Shown piece by piece: positions 22,636 to 34,443 of a stretch of DNA of 64,000 nucleotides. Below the pieces are notes generated by a model. It was given only the letters and a program-made list of their open reading frames with translations, was not told the origin of the DNA and searched no databases. The stretch covers positions 31,062,001 through 31,126,000 of the forward strand of contig OZ316891.1 in the NCBI GenBank assembly GCA_973895155.1, given 5' to 3'. Every line of letters starts with the position of its first letter. Within the stretch, counting starts at the first letter, position 1. The stretch is from Marsupella aquatica. Its lineage: Eukaryota > Marchantiophyta. Made by a program: the position numbers and the translations under genes.

Positions 22636-24584
22636 ATGTTGCACACGATCCTCTCCAGCTCGGCCATTCGATTCTGGACGCAATTCCTATCTACCGGAAG
22701 GCACTTGGCCGATTCATTGAAACACGCCAACCCGCGCCGATACGAAATCGAACGCGAATACGAGAGAGCCATCCGCCTAGCAGGACGACACCACTACATC
22801 CTTAACTTTGACTACCCGTCTCAGAGCAAGCTTTACCGACCAGCAGAGGTATCTGGGTACTTCTTCAACGGAGACAAATATATCGGGTTCTGGGAAGCAT
22901 TGCTTCGGCTTCCGGACGAGGTCTTCAACATCCCGGGTACAATCGACCTGCAGCGACATCACTTCGACCACATCCTTGCCCAGGTTCGGGCTGTCATTAA
23001 CGGCGAGTCCAGTACCAACCGTTCGACAAGGGCGTCCGCACTCACTTCTAAGAACTTCTACCAGCACCTGCAGAGCTTCATGGGAACTCGGCCATCGACC
23101 AACATGACCAACTCAGCCGTGCCCGTACCCGTACCCGTGCCCATGCAACCCCAGCCTCAACCTCAGGCTCAGCTTCAGCTTCAGCCTCAGCCGCAGCCTA
23201 GCCAAACCCCACCACCTATCACCCAGCCAGCACAGGTACGCTCTGTCATCAACGCTGTGGATCTTAGCGATGACGACGAGGCTACCCCACCCTTGACCAG
23301 GCGGCCCAGAGGAACAAGCGCTCGGGGGGCCGACACTATATCGTCCCCACCCCCTGCTCTGACCCCAGGAGCGGCCCCAGCAGACAACATGGTGACCGTG
23401 GCCGCCCCGGGCCCGTTACCAACGGCAGTGACACTCCCCAGGCCCGATCGGGAGGATGGGGAAGTATCACCTTCCCCGAGTCAGTCACGGGGAAAGAAGA
23501 GGAAGGAATCCGCCACTGCATCCGGGTTACCGTTGGCCACGGTAGCCGTAGCCAAGGTGACGATGCACCGCATGGGGGAAAATGTTCACAACAACATCCT
23601 CCATCCCAAGCATGCAGTGTACCTGAAGACTCAGGGATTTGAGCACCTCGCCTCTCTCCCCTAGAACACTTGCAGGTACTATGGGGAGGACATGACAGAA
23701 TTCGTCAAGAATTATGACGACATACGTCAACAGACTCGGCTGTGGGGAAGGAATATGTCCCTCACAGAAGAACGGCTCAAGATGATCTTCGGGTTACCCG
23801 AAGGTGACCATCGAGTCGAATCACGGGCTCCCGGGGGCAAGGGGGCCAAGTACCAATCTTCATGTTTTCCCTCAGAGAGAGCAGTAGACAACAGGTTTGT
23901 GATGAGGACCTGCCTCATGCCCGAGATAGCTGAGCGGCTGGAGTTCCAAAGGTACGCTCTCCACATGATGGAACCCCGGGGGAGATCTCCGCCGCCCAGG
24001 TTATCCAGGTCGAGAACTATCGACCTAGGAAATGGGCGTCGTACTTCGCTAAGAAATTCCATGAAGAGATGGAGCGGCGAAGGAAGACGCTGTACATTGG
24101 CGGGAAGGCTGAGCTTCTGCAACTACAACCCAAGGTTGCAGCCGCCGATGAGTTGTTAGCAAAGGCGCACGCTCTTACCGCCCTAGCCGAACAGGCCAAA
24201 GCTGGGAACGAGGCCGAGATTACACGACTCCGGAACCAGATTGATAGTTTGAAGAAACAAGCTGTCACCTAGCAGAAAGACCTGGAGGAGGCCGAGGAGC
24301 GAGCCCAGCGGGACACGGCGGAGATAGCCACGCTGCAGGCCGAGATAGCGCGGCTCCAAACCGAGGCCGAGAAGCAGGATCAGCTGGCGGCTAAACTGAC
24401 GAGCGATGCCCAGCAGCTGGAGGAGGCATGTCAGGAGGCAGCAGAGGAGACGGACGTGGCGAGGCGAGAGAACGAATCTCTGCTGGACCAGGTCCAGCTC
24501 CTCAAAGCGGACAATGACAGGCTTCGAAGGCAGCGGGATGGCCGTTCCCATTCGGGCGACTCTGGCAAGCGTGCCAGGCATTAG
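22636..24584 (+). pseudogene. LTR-borne aORF of X with C-terminal coiled coil
   Basis: Begins ATGTTGCACACG at 22636. The N-terminal block (AIRFWTQFLSTGRHLADSL, FWEALLRLPDEVFN, DHILAQVRAVING) is homologous to the start of the element A aORF. A Pro/Gln-rich repeat (PVPVPVPMQPQPQ) and a Pro/Ser linker follow. A stop occurs at 23662-23664, then in the same frame MTEFVKNYDDIRQQTRLWG, LTEERLKMIFGLPEGD and YALHMMEPRG match the conserved middle block of A. A frameshift near 23980 moves to the frame with AQVIQVENYRPRKWASYF and IGGKAELLQLQPKVAAADE. The tail after another stop (24270-24272) is a long Leu/Glu/Ala/Arg coiled coil ending at 24584. Two homologous aORFs in separate LTRs show the frame was once conserved. 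Function unknown. Confidence 0.72.
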
Positions 24585-25437
24585 CGGCGGAGTAGGAATA
24601 GATTAGGATTAGGATTGGCTTAGTCAGGCTCTTGGGACAGGCATCTGCCTTAGGTACAACAGCGCTGCCCTGCTGTCCAGCCTGCGTAGATTAGGATCTT
24701 CTAATAAGACACAGCCGTTTTCCGGCCTGACTGTCAGCTTAGTTAGAACCTTAGTCAGTGAATCTTTGGCGAGAGGACACCCCGTCCCTCGGCTCTTAGT
24801 ATTTAGTGCACCCCTCGGTAGAGGCAGGGGGGTTTTTAGTTTCAGAGTCAGACATCCGCGGGATATGCGGGGAGTCCCGACCTCTGGGAATGAAAGAGTA
24901 CCAAGGGGAGGGGGTAGGACTAAGCTCGCCGGGCGAGTGCGGAGCCAGGCTCCGTTGTAGTGTGCACCCTCGGCCTTGAACCTATTCATTCCAGGGCTGT
25001 CGGGTCAACTAAGTGTACGCATATGTTCTCTTTATAGTAAAATCCTTTCCCATCATTTTCCTTTGTGTAAATCGAGATTGTATGCATGTGTGCGCATATG
25101 TGTGTGGGTTTCTCGTATATGGGTGGCAGCGCCAGGCCGAACGCACTACCCGAGACATGCACAGGGTGCAGCCTGCGGGTAAGTGGTTGCGAGCACGGGT
25201 TGGGGACCTGTATCATCGAATCCGGATCGAAGGCGGACAGCACGAAGGCTTAGAAGCCCTTAAGCCGGGGTCGATCCTGCTATCAACTAAGGTACGTTCC
25301 GGCGGCGGAACACAAACCATACCTAGGAGGTGTCCGTATTTAGCAGTAGGCGCACTTAGCGCTAGTTTACGAGAATAAGGTGCATTACGTGCTTCCCTTC
25401 CTGCCCGAACCGTCGGATTTACGAGGAATGTGCCCGT
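24585..25437 (+). other. Leader between the X aORF and the X LTR end
   Basis: GC-rich non-coding sequence matching, in order, short landmarks of 16261-16956 in element A. Element B is inserted at its end; the last 43 bases of X resume at 34448-34490. Confidence 0.6.
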
Positions 25438-25509
25438 TGTCGTGGGGATTCTTTGTTTAGTAAATTCCTCCTAAGTATAGCTTAGTAGTATAGGATAGTA
25501 GTTTAAATT

Positions 25510-25815
25510 CTCGCATATGCAGTCTATAGTGTGCATGCTACAGTGCATAACCTACAGTGTGCATGCTACAGTACACGGTCTACAGTATGCATGCTATATT
25601 GTTCGATCTATAGTGTGCATGCTACAATGCAAGACCTACAGTGTACGATCTACAGTGTGCATGCTACAGTGTACATGCTATAGTGTACAATCTACAGTGT
25701 GCATGCTACAGTGTACGATCTACAGTGTGCATGTTACAGTGTACGATCTACAGTATGCATGCTATAGTGTACGATCTACAGTGTGCATACTACAGTGTAC
25801 TGTCTACAGTTGCTC
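25510..25815. repeat. 28-bp minisatellite in the 5' LTR of B
   Basis: Irregular tandem copies of GTGTGCATGCTACAGTGTAC followed by GATCTACA, period 28 bp (for example 25697 to 25725), with shortened and variant units. Located upstream of the TATA-like box, so in the U3 promoter part. Open frames across it reflect the period and lack of stops. Confidence 0.85.
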
Positions 25816-25917
25816 CACTCACGTAACTACAGTACTAGCACACTTACTTGCCTTGGATGTGTGACACATGGCTTCCATCCGTGTGCCATGCTTGATCCGT
25901 GTGCTTGAGGTGTGAGC

Positions 25918-25930
25918 ACTATAAATAAAG
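25918..25930 (+). promoter_or_regulatory. TATA-like box in the 5' LTR of B
   Basis: ACTATAAATAAAG followed by GAGGAGAGGGGCTCTCTCC, downstream of the minisatellite; present also in the 3' LTR near 33410. Confidence 0.55.
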
Positions 25931-26953
25931 AGGAGAGGGGCTCTCTCCCCTCACTCCCCATTTTCCATCAACTAAGTTGTGAAGTCTTAAAAATCCATTG
26001 GACTTGATGATCTCTTCTATGAATATAACCCTTATGAAGTAGACCCACTCATGCACTCTTGCTTAGAGCTTCAGCTCGGCCAGGGATATTTTGTATGAGT
26101 CGGACCTTCAGAAAGTGTTGTCATTTGATAGGAGATGGTTATTAAGTTCTAAAGAGTTGGAAAGTGCTCAACAATGCCTTGACATCATATGCTCCCTTTT
26201 GGGTGAAATCCTTATGAAGTAGACCCACTCATGCACTCTTGCTTAGAGCTTCGGCTCGGCCAGAGGTATTTTGTATGAGTTGGACCTTCAGATAGTATTT
26301 TCATTCAAAAGAAGATCAACCTATTAAGATAAACATCTATATGTATATACTTAGAGTTAACTCAATGCATGATATTTGTTTGAAATGGATGATCTTTTTG
26401 TTGAATGATTCTATCTCTTGTCATTAGAATGAAAATTAGTTGGATGGAATATTTGATAGTACGATAATGCCCAGACCAGTACCTATTCTTCCTCTCCCTA
26501 ATCCTTTCCTTATTAGAATTCATGTACTCCAAAAGAGATAATGCGCCAGCATATGACTTTTCACTTTGGAGAAGCATTTGCAACTGCGGTATTAAATTCA
26601 ATAGAGCCAATTGTATACCCTTATGTAGTTTACGGGCAAGATTGGGCTTGCACAATTTTTATCTTGTATTGAGATGGATCTCAACAAACCTCCCTCCGAT
26701 GAGCCTCTCGTTTCTTTCTCGTTGGGAGATATTCATTTTGTAACTCGACCCAAGGTAGCTGCCAAGGAGGCAATAGTCCGTAGGTATGGAGAAAAGGGTT
26801 ATGATGTTGTGCTTTCATCCACGGAACCGTTCCTTGTGGTGTCTGCTACCCAGTCTAGAATAGTAATCATGATCTTAACTTAAGTTCTCTCTTGACACTA
26901 GCAGCCATAGGCCTGGTGCTTCCTCAAGAACCATATTTTTCCCCCAGACATAT

Positions 26954-26971
26954 TGGCGACCATACTGGGGA
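26954..26971 (+). other. Primer-binding site of element B
   Basis: TGGCGACCATACTGGGGA begins three bases after the 5' LTR end, the normal position and TGG start for a tRNA-primed minus-strand start. It differs from the aspartate-tRNA site of element C; I cannot name the tRNA with certainty. Confidence 0.6.
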
Positions 26972-27057
26972 AACTTGAGGCTAGTGTCAAAGATAAAAGG
27001 ATATTGATGAGAGAAGAAGCTTGATAGAAAATAGAAGCAAAGGAGAAGTTGTTCACA

Positions 27058-28956
27058 ATGGTAGGAGGAACTATGGAAGAGATGACTGAGATGTTTATGA
27101 GTTTGATGGAGGCCAAAGCACGAAGAGAGGCACCTGAGAACCAAAAGAAGGAGGAAGCAAGTCGTATGACCAAGTGCTTACAAGCCTTGTTAGCAAAGTT
27201 TGGGCAGTTCGACGGGAGAAGAGCAACGCGGTACTTGAAAGAGTATTGGACAGAGGTAGCCATCCACAAGATCAGTGAGAAGGTTGCCATTCATGAATTT
27301 GCATCATTGGTGGAATCAGAATTGAAAGACATCATCACCAAGATTGCGGAAGGAGCCAAAGAGGATTGGAAAACATTTGAAATGAGGGTGAGAGAGGAGT
27401 TTCGATTTGAAGATCCAGATCGAGTTACTGCAGCCACGTTCCTTGGTTGGGTACAAGAGAAAAACAAGAAATTGGGACCTCAAGAATTATTGAGGGAATT
27501 CAATAGGCGCTACCATCAGCTATCTTCAAAGGATCTAACAATAATCAGTCTCAGAAGAGGGGGTCTTTTGATCCGTGCAGCTGATATACCTTTGAGGGTA
27601 GAGTTGGACAATGCTCTAGATGTTATTGCTCTAGATGCGGATGAAGTCACTTGGGAACAAGCAGAAGCTGCAATCCACAAGGTGACAAAGCAAAGGAGGA
27701 GAAGGGAGGTCGATCAAGAAGCGGAAGCTCCCATTCTAGACTTGAGAAAAGTCAGAGAAGAAAGCACTACTGATGGAGGAGAAAAAGAAGTCAAAAGCAG
27801 CATCACAGAAGGGGGCGACATAGCATCATTGACAGACATGATAGCAAAGCTTGCTCTTTCAATTCAAGCCTTGGAGAACAAAAACCCTGGTGGAACATCA
27901 CTAGCAGCCTTGAATAAAAACTGGAATTGTTTGTGGTGTGATAGCAAGGAGCATCACAGAAGGGATTGTGGAGAACTGACAGAAGCATTGCGACTTTGAC
28001 ATGTCAAAGGGAAGATTGCATTTGTTGATTCTGGAGAGCCAATACCAATGAATGTGAACCGAGGAGGAATGAAGCAGATTGTGGAACAGAGAATGAGAGA
28101 GAAAGTTTCTAGTGCTGCAGCGATGTATGGTGATCCTTCTGTCTTCAGTCTTCAAGTTAAGAAGGATCTGCCTTCCATAGAGCATCTTGATATTATTGAG
28201 AGGAAGAGACTTGCGGAAAGTATCAGGAGAAAATCCGGTTGGGATGTGCCTGTGTTGATCAACTCTATCACTGCGGAAGTAGGAGCAGCATGGAATGCCG
28301 TTGTGGAAGATAAGAGGAAGTATGAAGGCACTTCTATGGAAGAAACCCAAAGGAGAGAAAAATAACAGAGACCCGAAGCAGGACCTCGCTTCACACGTCA
28401 AGCCAAAGAGAAAGGAGTAAGATTTGAGGAGCCTGAAGCGTCCACAAGCAAGAGTCAAGAAAAAATCTCCCATGGAAGCTCAATGGATACTGACACCCCA
28501 AAGAAAGGTGCTAAGAAGAGCCCAGGCTATTTGCTTACTAGAGAGGTGGAGCAAACTGTTGATCCAGAAGTGATTGCCGAGAAATTTTGGCAGCAAGAGG
28601 CTAGGGGGTTCACTAATGGAGAACTTTTTGGAAGTCTTCGTTTAGACTTACAAGGCAAGATCTTGGATAGGGCAAGAAGAAAAAGGGTTTACAAGGAGGG
28701 ACCTCATGCACTAACTGCCAAGATTCTTAGCTATGACTATGAAGATGATCTAGAAGATGAAGAAGAAGAAGAGGCATTGGAGGGAAATGTATTTTGTGCT
28801 ACCATGAGTCACCATGAAGCAACTACAGGTATTCATGGCAATGTAGCCTACATGAGGTGGATTTGCGGGAAACAATCCGACCATATTGGGCAAGAGCTTG
28901 CCCGGAGATTGAGGTGCAATTGCTTGGTGCTGAAGGAGGAATTCGGGCACTCCTAG
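27058..28956 (+). pseudogene. Element B gag with CCHC zinc knuckle, two in-frame stops
   Basis: First ATG at 27058. One frame continues to 28956 but is broken by TGA at 27997-27999 and TAA at 28363-28365. Motifs: ALLAKFGQFDGRRATRYLKE and MRVREEFRFEDPDRV in the capsid-like part, GPQELLREFNRRYHQLSSKD, and one CCHC knuckle CLWCDSKEHHRRDC near 27928-27970. The later part is charged (acidic run near 28745-28780) and overlaps the protease frame by about 100 bases in the -1 frame. The product would coat the RNA genome in virus-like particles. Confidence 0.85.
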
Positions 28957-29366
28957 ACTCAGGATCTGATTTGAATCTAATGTCTAAAGAGACATACCAA
29001 AAAGGGCATTGGAAGATTGATTGTGACATCAAATGGAATGTCAATTCAGTGGGCACAAGGGCAAATCCCTTGTGGGGAGCATGTCCCGAGATCATGATCA
29101 AACTTGGGAATGTGGTAGAAGCTATCAATGTCTTTGTATTTGAAAAACTTCCATATCCTCTTATTCTTGGTGTTCCTTTCATCACAGAATTACGAGTAGA
29201 GACCATGGTACTTGACGATGGTACTCACATGGCAAAAGTGAAGAGCAAGGATGACTTGAAGAAGATTCAATTTCCCATACTTCGGCCAGGTAGTACAAGA
29301 GATCGTCGGGAATTAAGAACAGTGGAGGAGTACAGGTCCGATCAGAGTATGAAGGGTTTTGACTAG
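28857..29366 (+). pseudogene. Element B aspartic protease segment
   Basis: Reads in the -1 frame relative to gag and overlaps its end. It contains YWARACPEIEVQLLGAEG, the catalytic LLDSGSDLNLMSKETY, and PYPLILGVPFITEL, i.e. the two halves of a retropepsin monomer. A stop at 29364-29366 and another frame change separate it from RT, so expression as a Gag-Pol polyprotein would need repair or recoding. Whether the gag/protease overlap is a natural -1 frameshift site is unclear; I see no convincing slippery heptamer. Confidence 0.75.
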
Positions 29367-29419
29367 GCGTCCCGCTAAGAGAAACGAGCAGGCAGGACGC
29401 CAAGCCTTTAGTCTCGTCT

Positions 29420-32400
29420 ATGGAGGTTCATTCCTCTTTTGTTGGTGTGAGTAGGACTAGTGAAGTGAGCTATTTTCATAAAGGTGGTGTGAAGAGGCGA
29501 GCTCAGAAGATGTTGGAAAAGAAAGAAAAAGATTTGTTCACATTAGGAGTGTTGAAGGTTGAAGAGAGAATAGAAGGAGTACTAGAGGAAAGGGGATTAC
29601 CACCCTCTCTTCGAGAGATTATTGGAGACATTGAGGAAGAAAATGGAGAAGTGGAGGTGGAAAGGGATGTGTATGGTTACATTGAGTGCTTTGCAAAAGT
29701 ACACACAAAGTACAAAACAGTGGACAAGAAGGTGCGACCTGCAGCAGTTCCCTTGCCATCTGAGGCTAAGGAAATATTGAGGCGAGCAAAGGAGGAGCCA
29801 AGTCTTAGAGATCGTACTAAGATTGGGCATAAATTCACTGAGGAGACGTTGCTCAAATTAAAGATTGGTGATAAGGGTTTACTAGAGGAAGAGAGAAGAG
29901 CCTTCAAGGAGATGATCATCAAACATGAAAAGGCCTTTTCCTTTTCCATTGAAGAGATTGGATGTGCTGATCCAAGGGAGATCACACCAATGGTAATCTT
30001 CACTGTTCCACATGTTCCTTGGGACCTTAAGCCAATTCCTGTGCCACGAGCACTGATGCCTAAATTGGTGGAGTTACTCAAGGAGAAGTTAGATGCCAAA
30101 ATCCTTGAGAGATCAAACGCTCCGTACTCAAATCGGTGGTTCACGGTGAGAAAGAAGAATGGGAAGCTAAGGTTCATTCAAGACATGCAGCCACCAAACA
30201 AGGTCACCATAAGGAATGTGGGCACAGGACCTGTGGTGGATGAGTTTGCTGAGGAGTTTGTTGGGAGAGCAATCTACTCCATTGGCGACTTATACTCAGG
30301 GTATGATCAGTTTCAGCTTGCCCAAGATAGCAGAGACATTACTGCCATGAGAACGCCACTAGGGTTGTTGAGAATGTGCACCCTTCCTCAAGGTGCAACT
30401 AACTCAGTGGCCCATATACAAAATGCCATGAATAGGATTTTGCAACCGTTTGTTCCAGAGAAGACTAGACCTTTTCTTGATGACATCCCCATAAAAGGGT
30501 GTTTGTACAAGGAGAGGGATCAAACACTTAGAGGAGATGGTCTAAGACAGTTTGTGTGGGAGCACTTACAAGATGTGGGAGCTATTCTACAAAGACTCAA
30601 GGAAGTAGGAGTAACTCTATCTGGAGAGAAGTCAGCTTTTGGGTTACAAGAGATCATGGTAGTAGGGCAAGTTTGTGGCCCTTATGGAAGAAGACCATGT
30701 GAAGCAAAAGTGGATGCCATCAAGGATATGGAGAACTGCATAACTACCTCAGAGGTAAGGAGATTTCTTGGGGCCTGCATCTTCTACAGAATATGGATAC
30801 CACATTTTGCTCACATTGTAGAACCTCTCTATGATCTTCTAAGGAAGAATGTGAGGTTTGTATGGAGTGCAGGCCATACAAAGGCTATGCAACAATTGAA
30901 AGAAGCTTTGACTAGCTCACTGGTATTACGACCTCTGAAGTACAATGGTATTGACCCAATAATTGTGACCATTGACTCAAGTCCTCACGCATCTGGATGG
31001 GCAGTTGGGCAAGATGAGGAAGGACAAAGGTTTGCCGCACGGTTTGGGGCAAAAATATTTACAGAAAGATAGAGGCATTATCCTCAAGTAAAACGAGAGT
31101 TGTGGGGTGCAAAGGTAGCACTTCGCCAAGAAAGAGACTATTTGATAGGAGCAAATGTAATACTGGGTACAGATTGCCTACCCTTGTTGGGAATGATAGC
31201 CAATTGTGATACTCCAGATATTGCAATGCTTTGATGGATAGCATTCATCAGAATGTTTAATCCTGAGTTAAAGCACATTGCTGGGAGAGATAATCCAGTA
31301 GCTGATATGCTTTCCCGAGCTCGCTATAGGGACGAGGAAGACCAAGGAATGTGCCTTCATAGTACATATGGAGAAGATGAAGGGGAATTGAGGTTTGAAG
31401 AGGAAGCTTATTCTGGGGAATTGTTACAGATAGGACGTTACCTTGCCACGTTGCAGAAAGATTCAACATGGAGTAAGCAAGACTTCAACAAAATTCGGAA
31501 GAAGTCTTACCAATTCATGGTAAGAGGTGGATCCCTTTGGAAGCATCCAAAGAAGAAGGGGCACATACTTCTAAGGGTCATTGGTAGAGATGAAGAGAAA
31601 CACAAAATTTTACATGACTTACATGATTCCGACGTGGTAGGACATAAGGGGCGAGAAGCTACTTATGAAAGGATTCGAAGACTATATTGGTGGTCAGGAA
31701 TGTATGTAGATGTAAGCAAGTATGTGGAAACTTGCAAAGTGTGTCAACTCTACTCGAAGGTGAAGCATAGAGATGGACTAAAACCCACGTACCCTCTTTC
31801 CCTACACTACCAATGGGCTGTAGATGTGGTACACATGCCGAGAGGAGTAAGAGGAGCCAAGTACCTTGTCTTGGCTATTGAGGACCTCTCCTCTTACATT
31901 GAAGGTAGAGCCTTGACAACAAATAAGACCGAGGCAATATGCAGATTTGTATTGGAGGACATCATTGCAAGGTATGGATGCTTTGATCGCATGAGGGCAG
32001 ACAGAGGGGAGCTCAATGCAGAGGAAGCGGTTGCATTTTTCAGGAAGTTTAGGGTGAATCTCAAATTGACAACTGCTTACAATCTTGAAGGTAATGGCAA
32101 GAGTGAGAGGGGACACCAACCAATTGTGAATGCCTTGATTAAGGCATGCAAGGGAAGAACCTCACTTTGGCCAAATTTCCTTCCCCTAGCACTCATGGCA
32201 CACAGAACAACTTGCACATCGGTAACAGGATATGCACCTTCAGAGTTGATCAATGGTCAACTTCCACTTATGCCAATAGAAGAAGACATTAATAGTTGGA
32301 GGGCAATAGAGTGGGAGGATGGTGTATCTCAAGAGGATTTGATTCTTTGTCGCATAGAGCAGTTTGATCACACTCCTACAAAGATCCAAGGCGCCATTAA

Positions 32401-32782
32401 ACAATTGAAGCAAAAGAGAATGGCTAACAAATCCCGCTTTGACAAGACCCATCGATTGAGACCCAAGACAATCCAAGAAGAGGATTGGGTCTTAGTTTCT
32501 GAAGGCGGACTCGGACAAGATCACTCCTCGATCAAGAAATTTGCACAACGTTGGAGGGGCCCATTTATAGTAGTTACTACTCACCCAAATTCCACTTACA
32601 CTCTCCGTGAATTGGATGGAGCAATTCATTGTGTGCCTTATGCAGGAAAAAGAGTGAAAATATTCAAAAGGCGAACACATTTTTTAGAGGAAGATCCCAT
32701 CGATTCAGACCAAGAAGAGGAAGAAGAAGAAGAAGAAGATGAAGAACCTGAAAAGCAAGAGGAAGAAATATTCATTGAGTAA
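29420..32782 (+). pseudogene. Element B pol: RT, RNase H and integrase, two stops
   Basis: One frame from ATG 29420 to 32782 with stops at 31070-31072 and 31232-31234. RT: KILERSNAPYSNRWFTVRKK, GDLYSGYDQFQLAQDSRD, LPQGATNSVAHIQNAMNRIL and the active site in PFLDDIPIKG (FLDD). RNase H: IVTIDSSPHASGWAVGQ and GTDCLPLLGM. Integrase: zinc HHCC (VVGHKGREATYERIRRLYWW...CKVCQ), then the DDE residues in WAVDVVHMPRG, MRADRGEL and GNGKSERGH. The C-terminus is a basic segment then an acidic Glu run, with no chromodomain. Motif wording recalls basidiomycete elements; a phylogeny would decide. Confidence 0.9.
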
Positions 32783-32905
32783 AGTAAGAGATTAGTAGGG
32801 GTGACTATTAAGTGTGGTGCAGACTACAAGATGCACAAAATTAGTAAGGGTGACTATTAAAGTGTGGTGCAGACCGGAGGCTGCACAGGTTTAGTAGGGG
32901 TGATA
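32783..32905 (+). other. Spacer with three diverged repeats and the B polypurine-like tract
   Basis: The phrase TTAGTAGGGGTGACTATTAA and relatives occur three times (about 32791, 32842, 32890); the last, TTAGTAGGGGTGATA, abuts the 3' LTR and is the likely plus-strand primer. Confidence 0.5.
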
Positions 32906-34443
32906 TGTCGTGGGGATTCTTTGTTTAGTAAGTTCCTCCTAAGTATAGCTTAGTAGTATAGGATAGTAATTTAAATTCTCGCATATGCAGTCTATAGTGT
33001 GCATGCTACAGTGCACAACCTATAGTGTGCATGCTACAGTACACGGTCTACAGTATGCATGCTATATTGTTCGATCTACAGTGTGCATGCTACAGTGCAA
33101 GACCTACAGTGTACGATCTACAGTGTGCATGCTACAGTGTACATGCTACAGTGTACGATCTACAGTGTGCATGCTACAGTGTACATGCTACAATGTACGA
33201 TCTACAGTGTGCATGCTATAGTGTACGATCTACAGTGTGCATGTTACAGTGTACGATCTACAGTATGCATGCTATAGTGTACGATCTACAGTGTGCATAC
33301 TACAGTATATTGTCTACAGTTGCTCCACTCACGTAACTACAGTACTAGCACACTTACTTGCCTTGGATGTGTGACACATGACTTCCATCCGTGTGCTTGA
33401 GGTGTGAGCACTATAAATAAAGAGGAGAGGGGCTCTCTCCCCTCACTCCCCATTTTTCATCAACTAAGTTGTGAAGTCTTAAAAATCCATTGGACTTGAT
33501 GATCTCTTCTATGAATATAACCCTTATGACGTAGACCCACTCATGCACTCTTGCTTAGAGCTTCAGCTCGGCCAGGGATATTTTGTATGAGTCGGACCTT
33601 CAGAAAGTGTTGTCATTTGATAGGAGATGGTTATTAAGTTCTAAAGAGTTGGAAAGTGCTCAACAATGCCTTGACATCATATGCTCCCTTTTGGATGAAA
33701 TCCTTATGAAGTAGACCCACTCATGCACTCTTGCTTAGAGCTTCGGCTCGGCCAGAGGTATTTTGTATGAGTTGGACCTTTAGATAGTATTTTCATTCAA
33801 AAGAAGATCAACCTATTAAGATAAACATCTACATGTATATACTTAGAGTTAACTCAATGCATGATATTTGTTTGAAATGGATGATCTTTTTGTTGAATGA
33901 TTCTATCTCTTGTCATTAGAATGAAAATTAGTTGGATGGAATATTTGATAGTACGATAATGCCCAGACCAGTACCTATTCTTCCTCTCCCTAATCCTTTC
34001 CTTATTAGAATTCATGTACTCCAAAAAGAGATAATGCGCCAGCATATGACTTTTCACTTTGGAGAAGCATTTGCAACTGCGGTATTAAATTCAATAGAGC
34101 CAATTGTATACCCTTATGTAGTTTATGGGCAAGATTGGGCTTGCACAATTTTTATCTTGTATTGAGATGGATCTCAACAAACCTCCCTCCGATGAGCCTC
34201 CCGTTTCTTTCTCGTTGGGAGATATTCGTTTTGTAACTCGACCCAAGGTAGCTGCCAAGGAGGCAATAGTCCGTAGGTATGGAGAAAAGGGTTATGATGT
34301 TGTGCTTTCATCCACGGAACCGTTCCTTGTGGTGTCTGCTACCCAGTCTAGAATAGTAATCATGATCTTAACTTAAGTTCTCTCTTGACACTAGCAGCCA
34401 TAGGCCCGGTGCTTCCTCAAGAACCACATTTTTCCCCCAGACA
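32906..34443 (+). repeat. 3' LTR of element B
   Basis: 1538 bp; same ends and internal order as 25438-26950. The minisatellite (about 32978-33320) has more units than in the 5' LTR. Differences between the two LTRs are scattered point changes plus the indels noted for the 5' copy. Confidence 0.92.

Larger units (their letters stand above)
25438..26950 (+). repeat. 5' LTR of element B
   Basis: 1513 bp, TG...CA. It has a 28-bp minisatellite in the left part (about 25510-25815), a TATA-like ACTATAAATAAAG near 25918, and two similar downstream segments headed CTTATGAAGTAGACCCACTC (about 26031 and 26211). Compared with the 3' LTR it has point changes, an 18-bp indel near 25880 and a different number of minisatellite units, so the insertion is not very recent. 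Confidence 0.92.
25438..34443 (+). mobile_element. Ty3/gypsy element B, full length
   Basis: Two LTRs (25438-26950 and 32906-34443) both start TGTCGTGGGGATTC and end CCCCCAGACA. A 4-bp duplication ccgt flanks it (25434-25437 and 34444-34447). Order inside is primer site, gag, protease, RT, RNase H, integrase, polypurine-like stretch, LTR, so the integrase-after-RT order places it in Ty3/gypsy. Each gene carries stops or shifts. The pol motifs (PFLDDIPIKG, GDLYSGYDQFQL, WAVDVVHMPRG) differ from common angiosperm gypsy lineages. No chromodomain is visible at the integrase end, which is instead a Glu-rich tail. Confidence 0.93.

Noticed and set aside
25510-25815. 28-bp repeats that superficially resemble a CRISPR array
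   Set aside because: Units are directly adjacent without unique spacers, occur in both LTRs of a plant retrotransposon and vary in length.
32985-33336. Open frames rich in Cys, Tyr, Ser and Val across the element B LTR (also 25517-25864)
   Set aside because: They arise because the minisatellite unit lacks stops in several frames; no independent evidence for a protein.
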